Positions 10,725 through 20,164 of a DNA stretch of 64,000 bases are shown piece by piece. The notes below the pieces were generated by a model. It had not been told where the DNA came from, searched no databases, and saw only the letters and a program-made list of their open reading frames with translations. The stretch is taken from assembly GCF_001439695.1 (NCBI RefSeq), contig NZ_JYLL01000001.1, positions 248,001 through 312,000 on the forward strand, read 5' to 3'. Position 1 is the stretch's first letter. The number at the start of each line of letters is the position of its first letter. The position numbers and the translations under genes are program-made. This DNA is from Pseudomonas veronii. GTDB taxonomy: Bacteria > Pseudomonadota > Gammaproteobacteria > Pseudomonadales > Pseudomonadaceae.

Positions 10725-12659
10725 ATGTCTGCCGTTCTCTCATTGTTACAAAGTCGTCTGTTGCGGCCGGTGTTCGTTACCCTAGGTATCGCTCTTTTGG
10801 TGCAAGTGCTGGTGGCGGTCGCTCTTACTCGGAGCACAGTCACGGCGCTGGAAGCTGATTTGGGCAATCGCCTCGGGGTCGACAGTCAGAAACTGTCCGG
10901 CGAATTGGCCCAGGCCGGCAAGGAAGTCACATCCAGCCTGGACAGTTTGTCCAGCAGTACCCGTCAGCGTCTGACCGTCGGGCTTTCCACGCGCCTGCAG
11001 GAAGAGCAGAAGCAACTGCGTGCGACCCTGGAAAAAGACCTGCAAGACTCCGCTAACGACATGGCGCAACTGCTGGCCTCCGTGGCGCCTCGCGCCATGT
11101 GGGACAACGATGTGCCGACGCTGTCGGAGTTCGCCCGACGGGCCCAGCGCAATCCCAACGTGTTGTTCGTGGTCTACGACGACGCCGCCGGTGAGCATCT
11201 GACCCGCTATCTGAACCGGGAAAACCCGATCAACCAGGCGCTGCTGGAAAAGGGCAAGGGCGACCGCGCCCTGGATAAAGTGCTGGACGCCGCCAAGGCG
11301 GACCCTTCTGTGTACTACGTCGAAGCGTCCATCAGCCCCAACGGCGTCGAGATCGGCAAGGTTCGCATGGGGGTCTCGACCGCGTCGGTGGAAGCCAACC
11401 TGCAGGCGCTGGATAAGCGCTTTGCGACACTGATCGCCAGCGGCGATCAGTTGGTGGGCGATAGCCTCAAAGGTGCGGCGGCCGATAGCGCGGCCGCCAT
11501 GGGCGCAAGGCTGCAGTCGGCGCAGGCGACCGCTACCCAGATGACCGCCAACACCACCAATGCCGTGCAGGACGCGGCGGGCACCTTGCGCTGGCGCATC
11601 GGCATGGGGCTCGCGGCGGTCGGCTTCGGTGTGCTGCTGTTGATCGCGGTGGTGCTCGGGCGGCGGGTGGTCAATCGCCTGAAACTGTTGATCGCGGCCA
11701 TGGATGATCTGGCGGCGGGCGAGGGCGACCTGACCAAGCGTGTGCAGATCAACAGCAAAGATGAGATCGGCGACATGGCGTCGGCGGTCAATCGCTTTGT
11801 GGATAAGTTGCAGCCCATCGTGCGCGAGGCCGGCGATGTGGCGCAGCGTACCGGTGTGGAAATCGGCGCGATGACCTTGCGCAATGCCGGCGCCGACGCG
11901 GCTGCCGGTTTGCAGCGCGACGAAGTGGCCGAGAGCCTGCGCGCGTTGTCGCAGATGGCGGATGAGGCGCAGGCCGAAAGCCATGCGATGCAGGCCGCGC
12001 TGCAGCAGGTGGTGGATATACGCCAGGCCACGGATGAAAACTCACGCACTTCGGCTGAAGTCGGCAGCTTGATCGAAGCGCTGGCGGGCCAGGTGCAGGC
12101 CGGTTCCAAGGTCATCGAGCGCCTCGCCGCGCAAAGCGAGCAGATCGAAGTGGTATTGACGGTGATCCATGGCATCGCCGAGCAGACCAACCTGCTGGCG
12201 CTCAACGCGGCCATCGAAGCGGCGCGTGCCGGTGAGACCGGGCGTGGCTTTGCGGTGGTGGCGGACGAGGTGCGTGCGCTGGCGAGTAAAACCCAAAGCT
12301 CCACCGGCGATATCCAGGCACATATCGTGGCGTTGCAGCAGGGCGCGCGCGAGGCGGTCGAAACCATTGGCAAGGCCGGGCGCCAGGCCAACGAAGGCTT
12401 GCTGGTGCTGCGCGACAGTGTGCGCTTGCAGCAGACGGTGCAGGCCTCGGTGGAGCAGGTGCATGCGGCGATTGGCCTGGCCACTCGTGCGGCCGAGCAT
12501 CAGGCCCAGGGCGCGCATGCGGTGCGTGGGCGGGTCGAGGTGATCCATGCCCAGGCCGAGCGTGCCGCACAGGCTGTGGTGGAAACCACGGCCAGCGGCA
12601 AGGTGCTGGATGGCTTGGCGGCGCAGTTGAAGGCGAGCCTGGGGCAGTTCCGGGCTTAG
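10725..12659 (+). CDS. Methyl-accepting chemotaxis protein
   Basis: Inner-membrane chemoreceptor that signals to the CheA/CheW array. The protein is 644 aa. TM1 is at about residues 12-33, a periplasmic sensor domain of about 250 residues follows, TM2 is at about 288-310, then a HAMP segment ([17 protein letters not shown]) and the cytoplasmic signalling domain. The tip sequence around residues 484-512 ([20 protein letters not shown], then [13 protein letters not shown]) is diagnostic. The start at 10725 follows GGAGGGATTCCCG, and an earlier in-frame start would run into the purA terminator. The ligand cannot be read from the sequence. A purA-adjacent chemoreceptor also occurs in P. aeruginosa. 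Confidence 0.92.
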   Translation: MSAVLSLLQSRLLRPVFVTLGIALLVQVLVAVALTRSTVTALEADLGNRLGVDSQKLSGELAQAGKEVTSSLDSLSSSTRQRLTVGLSTRLQEEQKQLRATLEKDLQDSANDMAQLLASVAPRAMWDNDVPTLSEFARRAQRNPNVLFVVYDDAAGEHLTRYLNRENPINQALLEKGKGDRALDKVLDAAKADPSVYYVEASISPNGVEIGKVRMGVSTASVEANLQALDKRFATLIASGDQLVGDSLKGAAADSAAAMGARLQSAQATATQMTANTTNAVQDAAGTLRWRIGMGLAAVGFGVLLLIAVVLGRRVVNRLKLLIAAMDDLAAGEGDLTKRVQINSKDEIGDMASAVNRFVDKLQPIVREAGDVAQRTGVEIGAMTLRNAGADAAAGLQRDEVAESLRALSQMADEAQAESHAMQAALQQVVDIRQATDENSRTSAEVGSLIEALAGQVQAGSKVIERLAAQSEQIEVVLTVIHGIAEQTNLLALNAAIEAARAGETGRGFAVVADEVRALASKTQSSTGDIQAHIVALQQGAREAVETIGKAGRQANEGLLVLRDSVRLQQTVQASVEQVHAAIGLATRAAEHQAQGAHAVRGRVEVIHAQAERAAQAVVETTASGKVLDGLAAQLKASLGQFRA

Positions 12660-12675
12660 TGTGGTCTGTGCCGTC

Positions 12676-12763
12676 GCTATCGGGAGCAAGCTCCCTCCCA
12701 CATTCGACTGCATTCCAAAGCTGGAGCCCAGTCAACTGTGGGAGGGGGCTTGCCCCCGATAGC
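12676..12763. repeat. REPIN (inverted REP pair)
   Basis: Two REP palindromes face each other: GCTATCGGGAGCAAGCTCCCTCCCAC on the left and GTGGGAGGGGGCTTGCCCCC on the right, 34 bp apart. This is the REP-doublet architecture described for P. fluorescens, mobilised in trans by RAYT transposases. It lies between the convergent chemoreceptor and iron permease genes. Confidence 0.9.
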
Positions 12764-12767
12764 GGTT

Positions 12768-14333
12768 TCAGCGACTCAGATACATCCGCGTCGTGAGCAA
12801 ATAAACCGGCAACCCCGACACCAGAATCAACAACGCCGCATACGGCGCCGCCGCCGCGAATTCGATATTCGAGGTATGCGCCCACACCGCCGTCGCCAGG
12901 GTATTCAGCCCGGTCGGGCTGAGCAGTAATGTGGCGGTCAATTCCTTCATCGCATCGAGAAATACCAGCGCGAATGCCGCCCCCAAAGCCGGGAAAATAA
13001 TCGGCAGGGTCACTCGGCAAAAGGCACTGAACGACGACGCACCCAGCGTGCGTGCAGCTTCTTCCAGCTGCGGTGCCGCCTTGTTCAAGGCTGTCCGGAT
13101 CGGCGCCTGGGCCAGCGGCAGAAACAGCAGCGCATAGGCAATCAGCAGCAGTGCCGACGTCTGGTACAGCGCCGGCACGTAGTGCAAGGCGAAGTACACC
13201 AGCGTCAGCGCAATCACCAGGCCGGGCAGGGCGTGCAGCAAGTACGGCAGGCGCTCGGCCCAGAGCGCCAGCGGGCCTTTGTAGCGCACCACCAGCAACC
13301 CCACCGGCACCGCGAGTACCAGGCACAGCGCCGCGCCGCCCAGCGACAGCGCCAGGGAGGACAGCAGCGCCTCACCAATCTCGGCCACCGGGAACGCGGC
13401 CGACGAGCCCACCGCCAGCCAATAGCCGAGCATCCCCAGCGGAATGCCGCTGCCGATGATCGCCAGCGCCAGGCAATACAGCTGCCCCAATGGCGCCCAC
13501 TTGCCCAGTCGGACCTGTTCCGCATGCCGCGCCGCGCCCTGGCCGATCCGCACATGTCGGCCCTTGCCGCGCACGCGCAGTTCCAGCCACAGCAGTGTCA
13601 GGCACATTGCCAGCAACACCGCCGACAGCATCGCTGCATTGGCGTTGCTGAATTCCAGTTCGAATTGCTGATAGATCGCTGTAGTAAAGGTCTGCAGGCC
13701 GATGATCGACAGCGCGCCGAATTCCACCAGCATATGCAGCGCGATCAACAATGCCCCGGCCAACAGCGACGGCCACAGCAAGGGCAGGGTGATGCGCCGG
13801 AACACGCCCCAGCGATTCAGCCCCAGGGTGCGCGCGGACTCTTCGAGGGAGGGGTCGAGATTGCGCAGGGTCGCCGCCACCGGCAGAAACACCAGCGGGT
13901 ATTTCGACAGGGTCATCACCAGGATCGCCCCGCCGAGCCCTTCGAAGTTGGCGCTCAGCGACACCCAGGTGAAGCTGCTGACAAACGCCGGCACCGCAAA
14001 CGGCAGGCACAGGATCACGCCCCAGAGGCGGCGCCCCGGCAGGTTGCTGCGCTCCAGCAGCCAGGCGAGGGATAGGCCGATCACGCCGCACGCCAGTGTG
14101 ACCCCGACCATCAGCGCCAGGGTGTTGCGCAGCAGCCCGAACACATACGGGCGCCACAGCAGATGCACGGCCTCCGCCCAGCCCGCTTGCCAGGCCTTGA
14201 GCCCGACATACGCCAGCGGCAACAGGCTCAAGCCCACCAGGAGCAGCACAGGCAGCAACAGCCAGATCGACGGGCGCTTGCGTCGCGGGCTGTAGCCCCC
14301 GCGCAGGGCGGGAGCGCGGAGCGATGGGTTCAT
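12768..14333 (-). CDS. Iron(III) ABC transporter permease (FbpB/ThiP type)
   Basis: Two-domain inner-membrane permease, 521 aa with about 12 hydrophobic segments, that carries periplasmic ferric ions delivered by the binding protein encoded upstream. Each half shows an EAA loop for contact with the ATPase: EESARTLGLNRWGVF...LPLLWPSL in the first and EEAARTLGASSFSAF...LPIIFPAL in the second. The start overlaps the stop of the binding-protein gene (ATGA), so the two are coupled. No ATPase gene is in the window, so it must be encoded elsewhere. The sulfate/thiamine/putrescine permeases are relatives, but the partner is an iron-type binding protein. Confidence 0.9.
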   Translation of the reverse strand: MNPSLRAPALRGGYSPRRKRPSIWLLLPVLLLVGLSLLPLAYVGLKAWQAGWAEAVHLLWRPYVFGLLRNTLALMVGVTLACGVIGLSLAWLLERSNLPGRRLWGVILCLPFAVPAFVSSFTWVSLSANFEGLGGAILVMTLSKYPLVFLPVAATLRNLDPSLEESARTLGLNRWGVFRRITLPLLWPSLLAGALLIALHMLVEFGALSIIGLQTFTTAIYQQFELEFSNANAAMLSAVLLAMCLTLLWLELRVRGKGRHVRIGQGAARHAEQVRLGKWAPLGQLYCLALAIIGSGIPLGMLGYWLAVGSSAAFPVAEIGEALLSSLALSLGGAALCLVLAVPVGLLVVRYKGPLALWAERLPYLLHALPGLVIALTLVYFALHYVPALYQTSALLLIAYALLFLPLAQAPIRTALNKAAPQLEEAARTLGASSFSAFCRVTLPIIFPALGAAFALVFLDAMKELTATLLLSPTGLNTLATAVWAHTSNIEFAAAAPYAALLILVSGLPVYLLTTRMYLSR

Positions 14334-15358
14334 CAGTTCAGGCCAACGTCACGTTCCAGGTCCAGGGCTTCTTGCGCGTTACCCAGGTCGGCGGGGGTGA
14401 CTTTCGGCGGTTGCAGCTCGCTGAACGGCTTCAGGCCGCGACTGGACTCCATGCCCTTGCGCAGCGGGTATTCGGCCGAGGTGTTGGTGATCACGCGCTG
14501 GCCTTCTTCGCTGACCATGAACGCCAGCAGTTGCTGGGCTTCTTGCGGGTGCTTGCTGGATTTCAGAGCGGCAGCGGAAGACACGGTGATCAGGCCGCCG
14601 GCATCGCCATTGGTGAAGTAGTGCAGTTGCGAGTCCAGGTTGGTTTTTTCCTTCTTCAGGGCAAACCAGTAGTAGTTGTTCACCAGCACGCTGGCGATTT
14701 CGCCGTTTTCCACGGCTTTGAGGGCGACCATATTGTTGCTGTACACCTTGCCGAAGGCGCGCAGGCCGGTCAGCCATTCTTCGGCGGCTTCGCGACCGTG
14801 CAGCTTGATGATCGCCACGGCTTGTTCCTGGAACGCGCCGCTGGTGGGCACGAAGCCGACCTTGCCTTGCCATTCGGGGCGGGCGAAATCCAGGACCGAC
14901 TTGGGCAGGTCTTTCTCGGCGATCAGTTTCGGGTTGAAGGCCACGACGCGGGTGCGTGCGGTCACGCCCATCCAGTCGCCCTGGCTGCCGATGTAATCCT
15001 TGGGCAATACATCGAGGGTGCCAGCGTCGATTTTCGCCAGCAGGCCTTGCTCGCCGAGTTTGTTCAACGGCGGCGATTCTTCGGTGTAGATCACATCGGC
15101 CGGGGAGCGCGCGCCTTCTTCGACGACCTGGCTGGCCAGCTGGTTGCTGCTGCCTTTGCGCACGTTGACGTGAATGCCGGTCTTGGCTTCGAAGGCTTTG
15201 GCGAGTTCATCGCCGACTTCTTTGTGTTGGCCGTTGTACAGGGTCAGGGCAACCTTGTCGGCGCAATAGGCGGTGGGCGAGAGCAGGGTCAGGCCGAGCA
15301 GAGTGAGGCTAAGGCCACGCAGAAGGGATGTCTTGAGATGGGTGCCACGGATCATCAT
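14333..15358 (-). CDS. Iron(III) ABC transporter substrate-binding protein (FutA/FbpA type)
   Basis: Periplasmic ferric-ion binding protein, 341 aa. A signal peptide spans residues 1 to about 32, ending ...SPTAYCA before DKVALTLYNGQHKE. Typical family segments follow: VIYTEESPPLNKLGEQGLLAKID, YIGSQGDWMGVTAR, and the tyrosine-rich YSNNMV and NNYYWFAL that supply iron ligands in FbpA/FutA proteins. The start at 15358 (ATGATG) is preceded by GAGGAAAC. A longer frame reading back through the tRNA-Leu gene is spurious. Expression is expected to respond to iron, but I did not find a clear Fur box. Confidence 0.9.
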   Translation of the reverse strand: MMIRGTHLKTSLLRGLSLTLLGLTLLSPTAYCADKVALTLYNGQHKEVGDELAKAFEAKTGIHVNVRKGSSNQLASQVVEEGARSPADVIYTEESPPLNKLGEQGLLAKIDAGTLDVLPKDYIGSQGDWMGVTARTRVVAFNPKLIAEKDLPKSVLDFARPEWQGKVGFVPTSGAFQEQAVAIIKLHGREAAEEWLTGLRAFGKVYSNNMVALKAVENGEIASVLVNNYYWFALKKEKTNLDSQLHYFTNGDAGGLITVSSAAALKSSKHPQEAQQLLAFMVSEEGQRVITNTSAEYPLRKGMESSRGLKPFSELQPPKVTPADLGNAQEALDLERDVGLN

Positions 15359-15468
15359 CCGGAAGTTTCCTCGCTTGAGTGCAACAAATCGTTGCAAGGA
15401 TAAACGATAAAGCTTCTCAAGTGCGGATGAAGGAGAAATCCATGGGGCGGTTTTCACACCCCGGAAAC

Positions 15469-15492
15469 GAAAAAACCCGCTTTCGCGGGTTT
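15469..15492 (-). terminator. Terminator of the first tRNA-Leu unit
   Basis: AAACCCGC-GAAA-GCGGGTTT followed by T residues when read on the minus strand. It is identical in stem and loop to the hairpin of the second unit at 15710-15731. Confidence 0.88.
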
Positions 15493-15502
15493 GATCTGAA
15501 TT

Positions 15503-15589
15503 TGGTGCCCAGGAGAAGACTCGAACTTCCACGACCTTGCGATCACCAGCACCTGAAGCTGGCGTGTCTACCAATTTCACCACCTGGGC
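15503..15589 (-). tRNA. tRNA-Leu (anticodon CAG)
   Basis: 87 nt including an encoded CCA. The acceptor 5' strand GCCCAGG pairs with CCTGGGC, the anticodon stem-loop is CCAGC-TTCAGGT-GCTGG (CAG reads CUG, the major Leu codon in this genome), and there is a long variable arm as expected for a class II tRNA. The T-loop is TTCGAGT. Confidence 0.96.
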
Positions 15590-15624
15590 ATTATCAAGCA
15601 ACGTTGCCGCTGTTGATGGAGCGA

Positions 15625-15653
15625 ACTATACGGAGCGCTTTTTGATCTGTAAA
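15625..15653 (-). promoter_or_regulatory. Sigma-70 promoter of the first tRNA-Leu gene
   Basis: On the minus strand TTTACA, a 17-bp spacer, then TATAGT, about 35 bp upstream of the mature tRNA 5' end. The same promoter is repeated before the second copy. Confidence 0.8.
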
Positions 15654-15709
15654 CCCCTGATTCGAAAATATAAATCAGTTTTTCGTTAAGAATCAAAGGA
15701 CTGTAACGC

Positions 15710-15731
15710 AAAAACCCGCTTTCGCGGGTTT
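15710..15731 (-). terminator. Terminator of the second tRNA-Leu unit
   Basis: AAACCCGC-GAAA-GCGGGTTT followed by TT on the minus strand, the same hairpin as at 15473-15492. Confidence 0.88.
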
Positions 15732-15765
15732 CTGGATAACTCAAGGCTGACCTCGAGTTTTGAAT

Positions 15766-15852
15766 TGGTGCCCAGAAGAAGACTCGAACTTCCACGACCT
15801 TGCGGTCACCAGCACCTGAAGCTGGCGTGTCTACCAATTTCACCATCTGGGC
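15766..15852 (-). tRNA. tRNA-Leu (anticodon CAG), second copy
   Basis: 87 nt including CCA and almost identical to the copy at 15503-15589. The acceptor stem differs by a compensatory change (GCCCAGA with TCTGGGC), and the variable arm has G where the other copy has A. The anticodon loop is TTCAGGT. It has its own promoter and terminator, so this is a tandem duplication of a complete transcription unit. Confidence 0.96.
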
Positions 15853-15886
15853 AGTATCTTCAACGTTGCTGTCGTCGATGGCGCGC

Positions 15887-15915
15887 ACTATACGGAGTGG
15901 CTTTTGAACTGTAAA
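15887..15915 (-). promoter_or_regulatory. Sigma-70 promoter of the second tRNA-Leu gene
   Basis: On the minus strand TTTACA, a 17-bp spacer, then TATAGT, matching the first copy. Confidence 0.8.
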
Positions 15916-16076
15916 CCCCTGCCATGAAAAAAGCCTGGAAAATTTCGCCAATGGTCGTACAAGGTGCGTGTTGGGGGTCACAAAGTGCTTTAAAACGCTT
16001 GTTGACGCCTGAAATTTCCCGTTTCAATACGCGTATGCCAAACTAACCCGCATATAGACAAGGTGAAAACTCTCTA

Positions 16077-18713
16077 ATGGCCGATTGGCAGTCCCTCGAT
16101 CCCGAGGCCGCTCGTGAAGCGGAAAAATATGAAAACCCTATTCCTAGCCGCGAACTGATCCTGGCGCATCTCGCCGATCGTGGTTCGCCTGCTAGCCGCG
16201 AGCAGCTGGTTGAAGAATTCGGTCTGACCACCGAAGACCAGCTCGAAGCCCTGCGCCGCCGTCTGCGTGCCATGGAGCGCGATGCTCAGTTGATCTACAC
16301 CCGCCGTGGCACCTATGCGCCCGTGGACAAGCTCGACCTGATCCTGGGTCGCATTGCCGGCCACCGTGATGGCTTCGGCTTCCTGATCCCGGATGACGGC
16401 AGCGACGACCTGTTCATGAGCCCGGCGCAAATGCGCCTGGTGTTCGATGGCGACCGTGCGCTGGCGCGCGTGTCGGGCCTGGACCGTCGCGGCCGCCGTG
16501 AAGGCGTGATCGTCGAAGTGGTGTCCCGTGCCCATGAGTCCATCGTCGGGCGTTACTTCGAAGAAGGCGGCATCGGCTTCGTCATTCCGGACAACCCGAA
16601 GGTCCAGCAGGAAGTGCTGGTGACCCCGGGCCGCAATGGCGCGGCCAAGGTCGGTCAGTTCGTGGAGGTGAAAATCACCCACTGGCCGACCCCGCGCTTC
16701 CAGCCTCAGGGCGATATCATCGAAGTGGTCGGCAACTACATGGCGCCGGGCATGGAAATCGACGTCGCGCTGCGCACCTACGATATTCCTCACGTCTGGC
16801 CCGAAGCCGTGCTCAAGGAAGCCGCCAAGCTCAAGCCGGAAGTCGAAGAGAAGGACAAGGAAAAGCGCATCGACCTGCGCCATCTGCCGTTCGTCACCAT
16901 CGACGGCGAAGACGCCCGCGACTTCGACGATGCGGTGTATTGCGAAGCCAAGCCTGGCAAGTTGCGCCTGTTCTCCGGCGGCTGGAAGTTGTACGTGGCG
17001 ATTGCCGACGTCTCCAGCTACGTGAAGATCGGTTCGGCGCTGGATAACGAAGCCCAGGTGCGCGGCAACTCCGTGTATTTCCCTGAGCGCGTGATCCCGA
17101 TGCTGCCTGAGCAGCTGTCCAACGGCCTGTGCTCGCTGAACCCGAAAGTCGACCGTTTGGCCATGGTGTGCGAGATGACCCTCTCGAAAACCGGCGAAAT
17201 GACCGACTACCAGTTCTACGAAGCGGTGATCCACTCTCAGGCGCGCCTGACCTACAACAAGGTCAGCACCATCCTGGAAACGCCGAAGACCAGCGAAGCC
17301 AAGGCCCTGCGTACCGAATACGCCGGTGTGGTGCCGCATCTCAAGCAGCTGTATGCGCTGTACAAGGTGCTGCTGGGCGCACGTCACGTGCGTGGCGCGA
17401 TCGATTTTGAAACCCAGGAAACCCGGATCATCTTCGGTTCCGAGCGCAAGATCGCCGAGATCACCCCGACCACCCGCAACGACGCGCACAAGCTGATCGA
17501 GGAATGCATGCTGGCGGCCAACGTGGCCACCGCTGAATTCCTGAAGAAGCACGAAATTCCTGCGTTGTACCGGGTACACGACGGCCCGCCGCCGGAGCGT
17601 CTGGAAAAACTGCGCGCCTTCCTCGGCGAGCTCGGCCTGTCCCTGCATAAAGGCAAGGACGGCCCGTCGCCGAAGGATTACCAGGCACTGCTGGCCAGCA
17701 TCAAGGACCGTCCGGATTTCCACCTGATCCAGACCGTGATGCTGCGTTCGCTGAGCCAGGCGGTGTACAGCGCCGACAATCAGGGCCACTTCGGCCTGAA
17801 TTACGAGGCGTACACCCACTTCACCTCACCGATCCGTCGTTACCCGGACTTGCTCACGCACCGCGCGATCCGCAGCGTGATCCACTCCAAGCAAGACACC
17901 CCGCACGTCAAGCGCGCCGGTGCCATGACCATTCCGAAGGCGCGGATCTATCCTTACGACGAAGCGGCCCTGGAACAGCTCGGCGAGCAGTGCTCCATGA
18001 GCGAGCGCCGTGCCGACGAAGCCACCCGCGACGTCGTGAACTGGCTCAAGTGCGAGTTCATGAAGGACCGCGTGGGCGAGTCGTTCCCTGGCGTGATCAC
18101 GGCCGTGACCGGCTTTGGTCTGTTTGTCGAACTGACCGATATCTACGTCGAGGGCCTGGTGCATGTCACCGCCTTGCCGGGTGACTACTACCACTTCGAT
18201 CCTGTGCATCACCGCCTGGCGGGCGAGCGTACCGGTCGCAGTTTCCGCCTGGGCGACACGGTCGAAGTGCGCGTCATGCGCGTCGACCTGGACGAACGCA
18301 AGATCGACTTCGAGATGGCTGAAAAAACCATCGCCGCGCCGATCGGCCGTAAAAAACGTGGCAGCGAAACCGCCGCGCCGGCCACCCAAGGCAAGGGCGC
18401 TCCTGCGAAAGCAGCGGTTGCCGAGCCTGCGCCGGCCAAGGCCGGTCGTCGTCCGGCGGCCAAGGACAAGGTTCCCGAGGCCTACCGCCCAAGCGACGCA
18501 GCGGCGAAAAACGCCGAACTGCGCAGAAGCCGTGAGTTGAAGCAGCAGTTGCTCAACGAAGCCAAAAGCGGTGGTAAAGCGGCGTCTGGGGGAAAGCCCC
18601 ACACGGCGGAAAAGCCGTCGAGCAAGCCCAGTAAACACCGTAAAGGCCCGCCAAAAGCGGGTTCGGCCCCCGCGAAAAGCGGCGGGTCGCGTAAACCTAA
18701 GGCCAAGTCATGA
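16077..18713 (+). CDS. rnr: Ribonuclease R
   Basis: Processive 3'-5' exoribonuclease that degrades structured RNA and acts in rRNA quality control and trans-translation. The protein is 878 aa. Order: an N-terminal winged helix (residues about 20-85), cold-shock OB folds, the RNB catalytic domain with DGEDARDFDDA (catalytic aspartates at about D276-D285), then an S1 domain (GVITAVTGFGLFVELTD...GLVHVTALP). From about residue 755 a Lys/Ala/Pro-rich basic tail runs to the end, as in RNase R but not RNase II. A weak promoter candidate (TTGACG at 16002) lies upstream. The stop overlaps the rlmB start (ATGA). Confidence 0.97.
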   Translation: MADWQSLDPEAAREAEKYENPIPSRELILAHLADRGSPASREQLVEEFGLTTEDQLEALRRRLRAMERDAQLIYTRRGTYAPVDKLDLILGRIAGHRDGFGFLIPDDGSDDLFMSPAQMRLVFDGDRALARVSGLDRRGRREGVIVEVVSRAHESIVGRYFEEGGIGFVIPDNPKVQQEVLVTPGRNGAAKVGQFVEVKITHWPTPRFQPQGDIIEVVGNYMAPGMEIDVALRTYDIPHVWPEAVLKEAAKLKPEVEEKDKEKRIDLRHLPFVTIDGEDARDFDDAVYCEAKPGKLRLFSGGWKLYVAIADVSSYVKIGSALDNEAQVRGNSVYFPERVIPMLPEQLSNGLCSLNPKVDRLAMVCEMTLSKTGEMTDYQFYEAVIHSQARLTYNKVSTILETPKTSEAKALRTEYAGVVPHLKQLYALYKVLLGARHVRGAIDFETQETRIIFGSERKIAEITPTTRNDAHKLIEECMLAANVATAEFLKKHEIPALYRVHDGPPPERLEKLRAFLGELGLSLHKGKDGPSPKDYQALLASIKDRPDFHLIQTVMLRSLSQAVYSADNQGHFGLNYEAYTHFTSPIRRYPDLLTHRAIRSVIHSKQDTPHVKRAGAMTIPKARIYPYDEAALEQLGEQCSMSERRADEATRDVVNWLKCEFMKDRVGESFPGVITAVTGFGLFVELTDIYVEGLVHVTALPGDYYHFDPVHHRLAGERTGRSFRLGDTVEVRVMRVDLDERKIDFEMAEKTIAAPIGRKKRGSETAAPATQGKGAPAKAAVAEPAPAKAGRRPAAKDKVPEAYRPSDAAAKNAELRRSRELKQQLLNEAKSGGKAASGGKPHTAEKPSSKPSKHRKGPPKAGSAPAKSGGSRKPKAKS

Positions 18714-19465
18714 GTCTGGAAAAAATCTACGGCGTCCACGCCGTAGAAGCACTGCTGCGTCATCACCCTAAACGCGTCAAACAGGTTTGGCTGGCCGAAG
18801 GTCGCAGCGAGCCGCGCGTGCAGGCGCTGGTCGAGCTGGCCAACGAAAACCGCGTGGCGATCGGCCAGGCCGAGCGTCGCGAAATGGACGTGTGGGTTGA
18901 AGGCGTCCACCAAGGCGTCGTCGCGGATGTCAGCCCGAGCCAGGTATGGGGCGAGGCGATGCTCGACGAGCTGCTCGACCGCACCGAAGGCGCACCGCTG
19001 TTGCTGGTGCTGGACGGCGTGACCGACCCGCACAACCTCGGCGCCTGCCTGCGTTCTGCGGATGCTGCCGGTGCGCTGGCGGTGATCGTGCCCAAGGACA
19101 AGTCGGCCACGTTGACGCCAGTTGTGCGTAAAGTCGCATGCGGCGCGGCGGAAGTGATTCCGTTGGTGGCCGTGACCAACCTCGCGCGCACCCTGGAGAA
19201 ACTCCAGCAGCGCGGCCTGTGGGTCGTGGGCACGGCGGGGGAGGCCGAGGTCAGCATTTATGACCAGGACCTCACCGGCCCGACCATCCTGATCATGGGC
19301 GCCGAAGGCAAGGGCATGCGTCGCCTGACTCGCGAGCATTGCGATTATCTGGTTCATCTGCCGATGGCTGGCAGCGTCAGCAGTCTCAACGTGTCGGTCG
19401 CTACCGGCGTGTGCCTGTTCGAAGCCCAGCGCCAGCGCGGTGCGAAGGCCAAGACCAAGAAGTAA
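18710..19465 (+). CDS. rlmB: 23S rRNA (guanosine-2251-2'-O)-methyltransferase RlmB
   Basis: SPOUT-class methyltransferase that 2'-O-methylates Gm2251 in the ribosomal P-loop. The protein is 251 aa. The N-terminal substrate-binding domain starts MSLEKIYGVHAVEALLRHHP. The three SpoU motifs follow: DGVTDPHNLGACLRSADAAG, then IMGAEGKGMRRL, then the trefoil knot SVSSLNVSVATGVCLFEA. It overlaps rnr by four bases, the conserved rnr-rlmB pairing of gammaproteobacteria. It probably also feeds some readthrough into the rpsF operon, which has its own promoter. Confidence 0.97.
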   Translation: MSLEKIYGVHAVEALLRHHPKRVKQVWLAEGRSEPRVQALVELANENRVAIGQAERREMDVWVEGVHQGVVADVSPSQVWGEAMLDELLDRTEGAPLLLVLDGVTDPHNLGACLRSADAAGALAVIVPKDKSATLTPVVRKVACGAAEVIPLVAVTNLARTLEKLQQRGLWVVGTAGEAEVSIYDQDLTGPTILIMGAEGKGMRRLTREHCDYLVHLPMAGSVSSLNVSVATGVCLFEAQRQRGAKAKTKK

Positions 19466-19490
19466 TGTCGGGCCTGGCATAGATGCAAAA

Positions 19491-19518
19491 TGTGGGAGGG
19501 AGCAAGCCCTCTCCCACT
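19491..19518. repeat. Single REP-like hairpin
   Basis: TGTGGGAGGGAGCAAGCCCTCTCCCACT is one shortened REP palindrome without an inverted partner. It lies between rlmB and the rpsF promoter and may act as an mRNA 3' end. Confidence 0.7.
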
Positions 19519-19565
19519 TTTGTTTTGTGGTGCCTGGAAGATTGTTCAAATAATCACCAATTACC

Positions 19566-19594
19566 TTGCGCCCTTCCTCCCCCTTCTCTACAAT
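19566..19594 (+). promoter_or_regulatory. Sigma-70 promoter of the rpsF operon
   Basis: TTGCGC, a 17-bp spacer, then TACAAT. The predicted start near 19601 gives a 5' leader of about 110 nt ahead of rpsF. Confidence 0.65.
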
Positions 19595-19600
19595 TGCGCC

Positions 19601-19713
19601 CCTTGCCTTCCTGGCAGGCACCGATGTGCCTCCCTGCGGCAAGATCCATAAGTGTCATTCACTCCTTGTCTGACCGTTTTTGAGCGGCAGGCTACAACCC
19701 GTAAGGAGCATTC
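19601..19713 (+). promoter_or_regulatory. Candidate S6:S18-binding leader of rpsF
   Basis: A 5' leader of about 110 nt with several GC-rich inverted segments (GCCTTCCTGGCAGGC, and CCGTTTTTGAGCGG just before the Shine-Dalgarno AAGGAG). In other bacteria a leader here binds the S6:S18 dimer and represses rpsF. That role is inferred from position and pairing potential only. Confidence 0.35.
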
Positions 19714-20136
19714 ATGCGTCATTACGAAATCATCTTTTTGGTCCACCCGGATCAAAGCGAGCAAGTCGGCGGCATGGTAGAGCGTTACACCAAGCTGATC
19801 GAAGAAGACGGCGGCAAAATCCACCGTCTGGAAGATTGGGGCCGTCGTCAACTGGCCTACGCAATCAACAATGTTCACAAGGCTCACTACGTGATGCTGA
19901 ACGTTGAATGCACTGGCAAGGCCCTGGCCGAGCTGGAAGACAACTTCCGCTACAACGATGCTGTGATCCGTAACCTGGTCATCCGTCGCGAAGAAGCCGT
20001 TACCGGCCAATCCGAGATGCTCAAGGCTGAAGAAAACCGCAGTGAGCGCCGTGAGCGTCGCGACCGTCCTGAGCACGAAGGCGCTGAAAGCGCTGATAGT
20101 GATGACAGCGACAACAGCGATAACGCTGACGAGTAA
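19714..20136 (+). CDS. rpsF: 30S ribosomal protein S6
   Basis: Platform protein of the small subunit that binds 16S rRNA with S18. The protein is 140 aa. It opens with the family N-terminus [21 protein letters not shown] and contains [11 protein letters not shown]...[10 protein letters not shown] strongly charged C-terminal tail from about residue 105 ends in a run of Glu/Asp/Ser, the region that receives post-translational glutamates through RimK in many gammaproteobacteria. A good Shine-Dalgarno (TAAGGAG) precedes the ATG. It is the first gene of rpsF-rpsR-(membrane protein)-rplI-dnaB. Confidence 0.98.
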   Translation: MRHYEIIFLVHPDQSEQVGGMVERYTKLIEEDGGKIHRLEDWGRRQLAYAINNVHKAHYVMLNVECTGKALAELEDNFRYNDAVIRNLVIRREEAVTGQSEMLKAEENRSERRERRDRPEHEGAESADSDDSDNSDNADE

Positions 20137-20164
20137 TCCACGGACCTTTTAAGGAGCCTATCAA

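Noticed and set aside
15359..15601. Upstream extension of the iron-binding protein through tRNA-Leu
   Set aside because: It translates the tRNA gene. The signal peptide begins at 15358.
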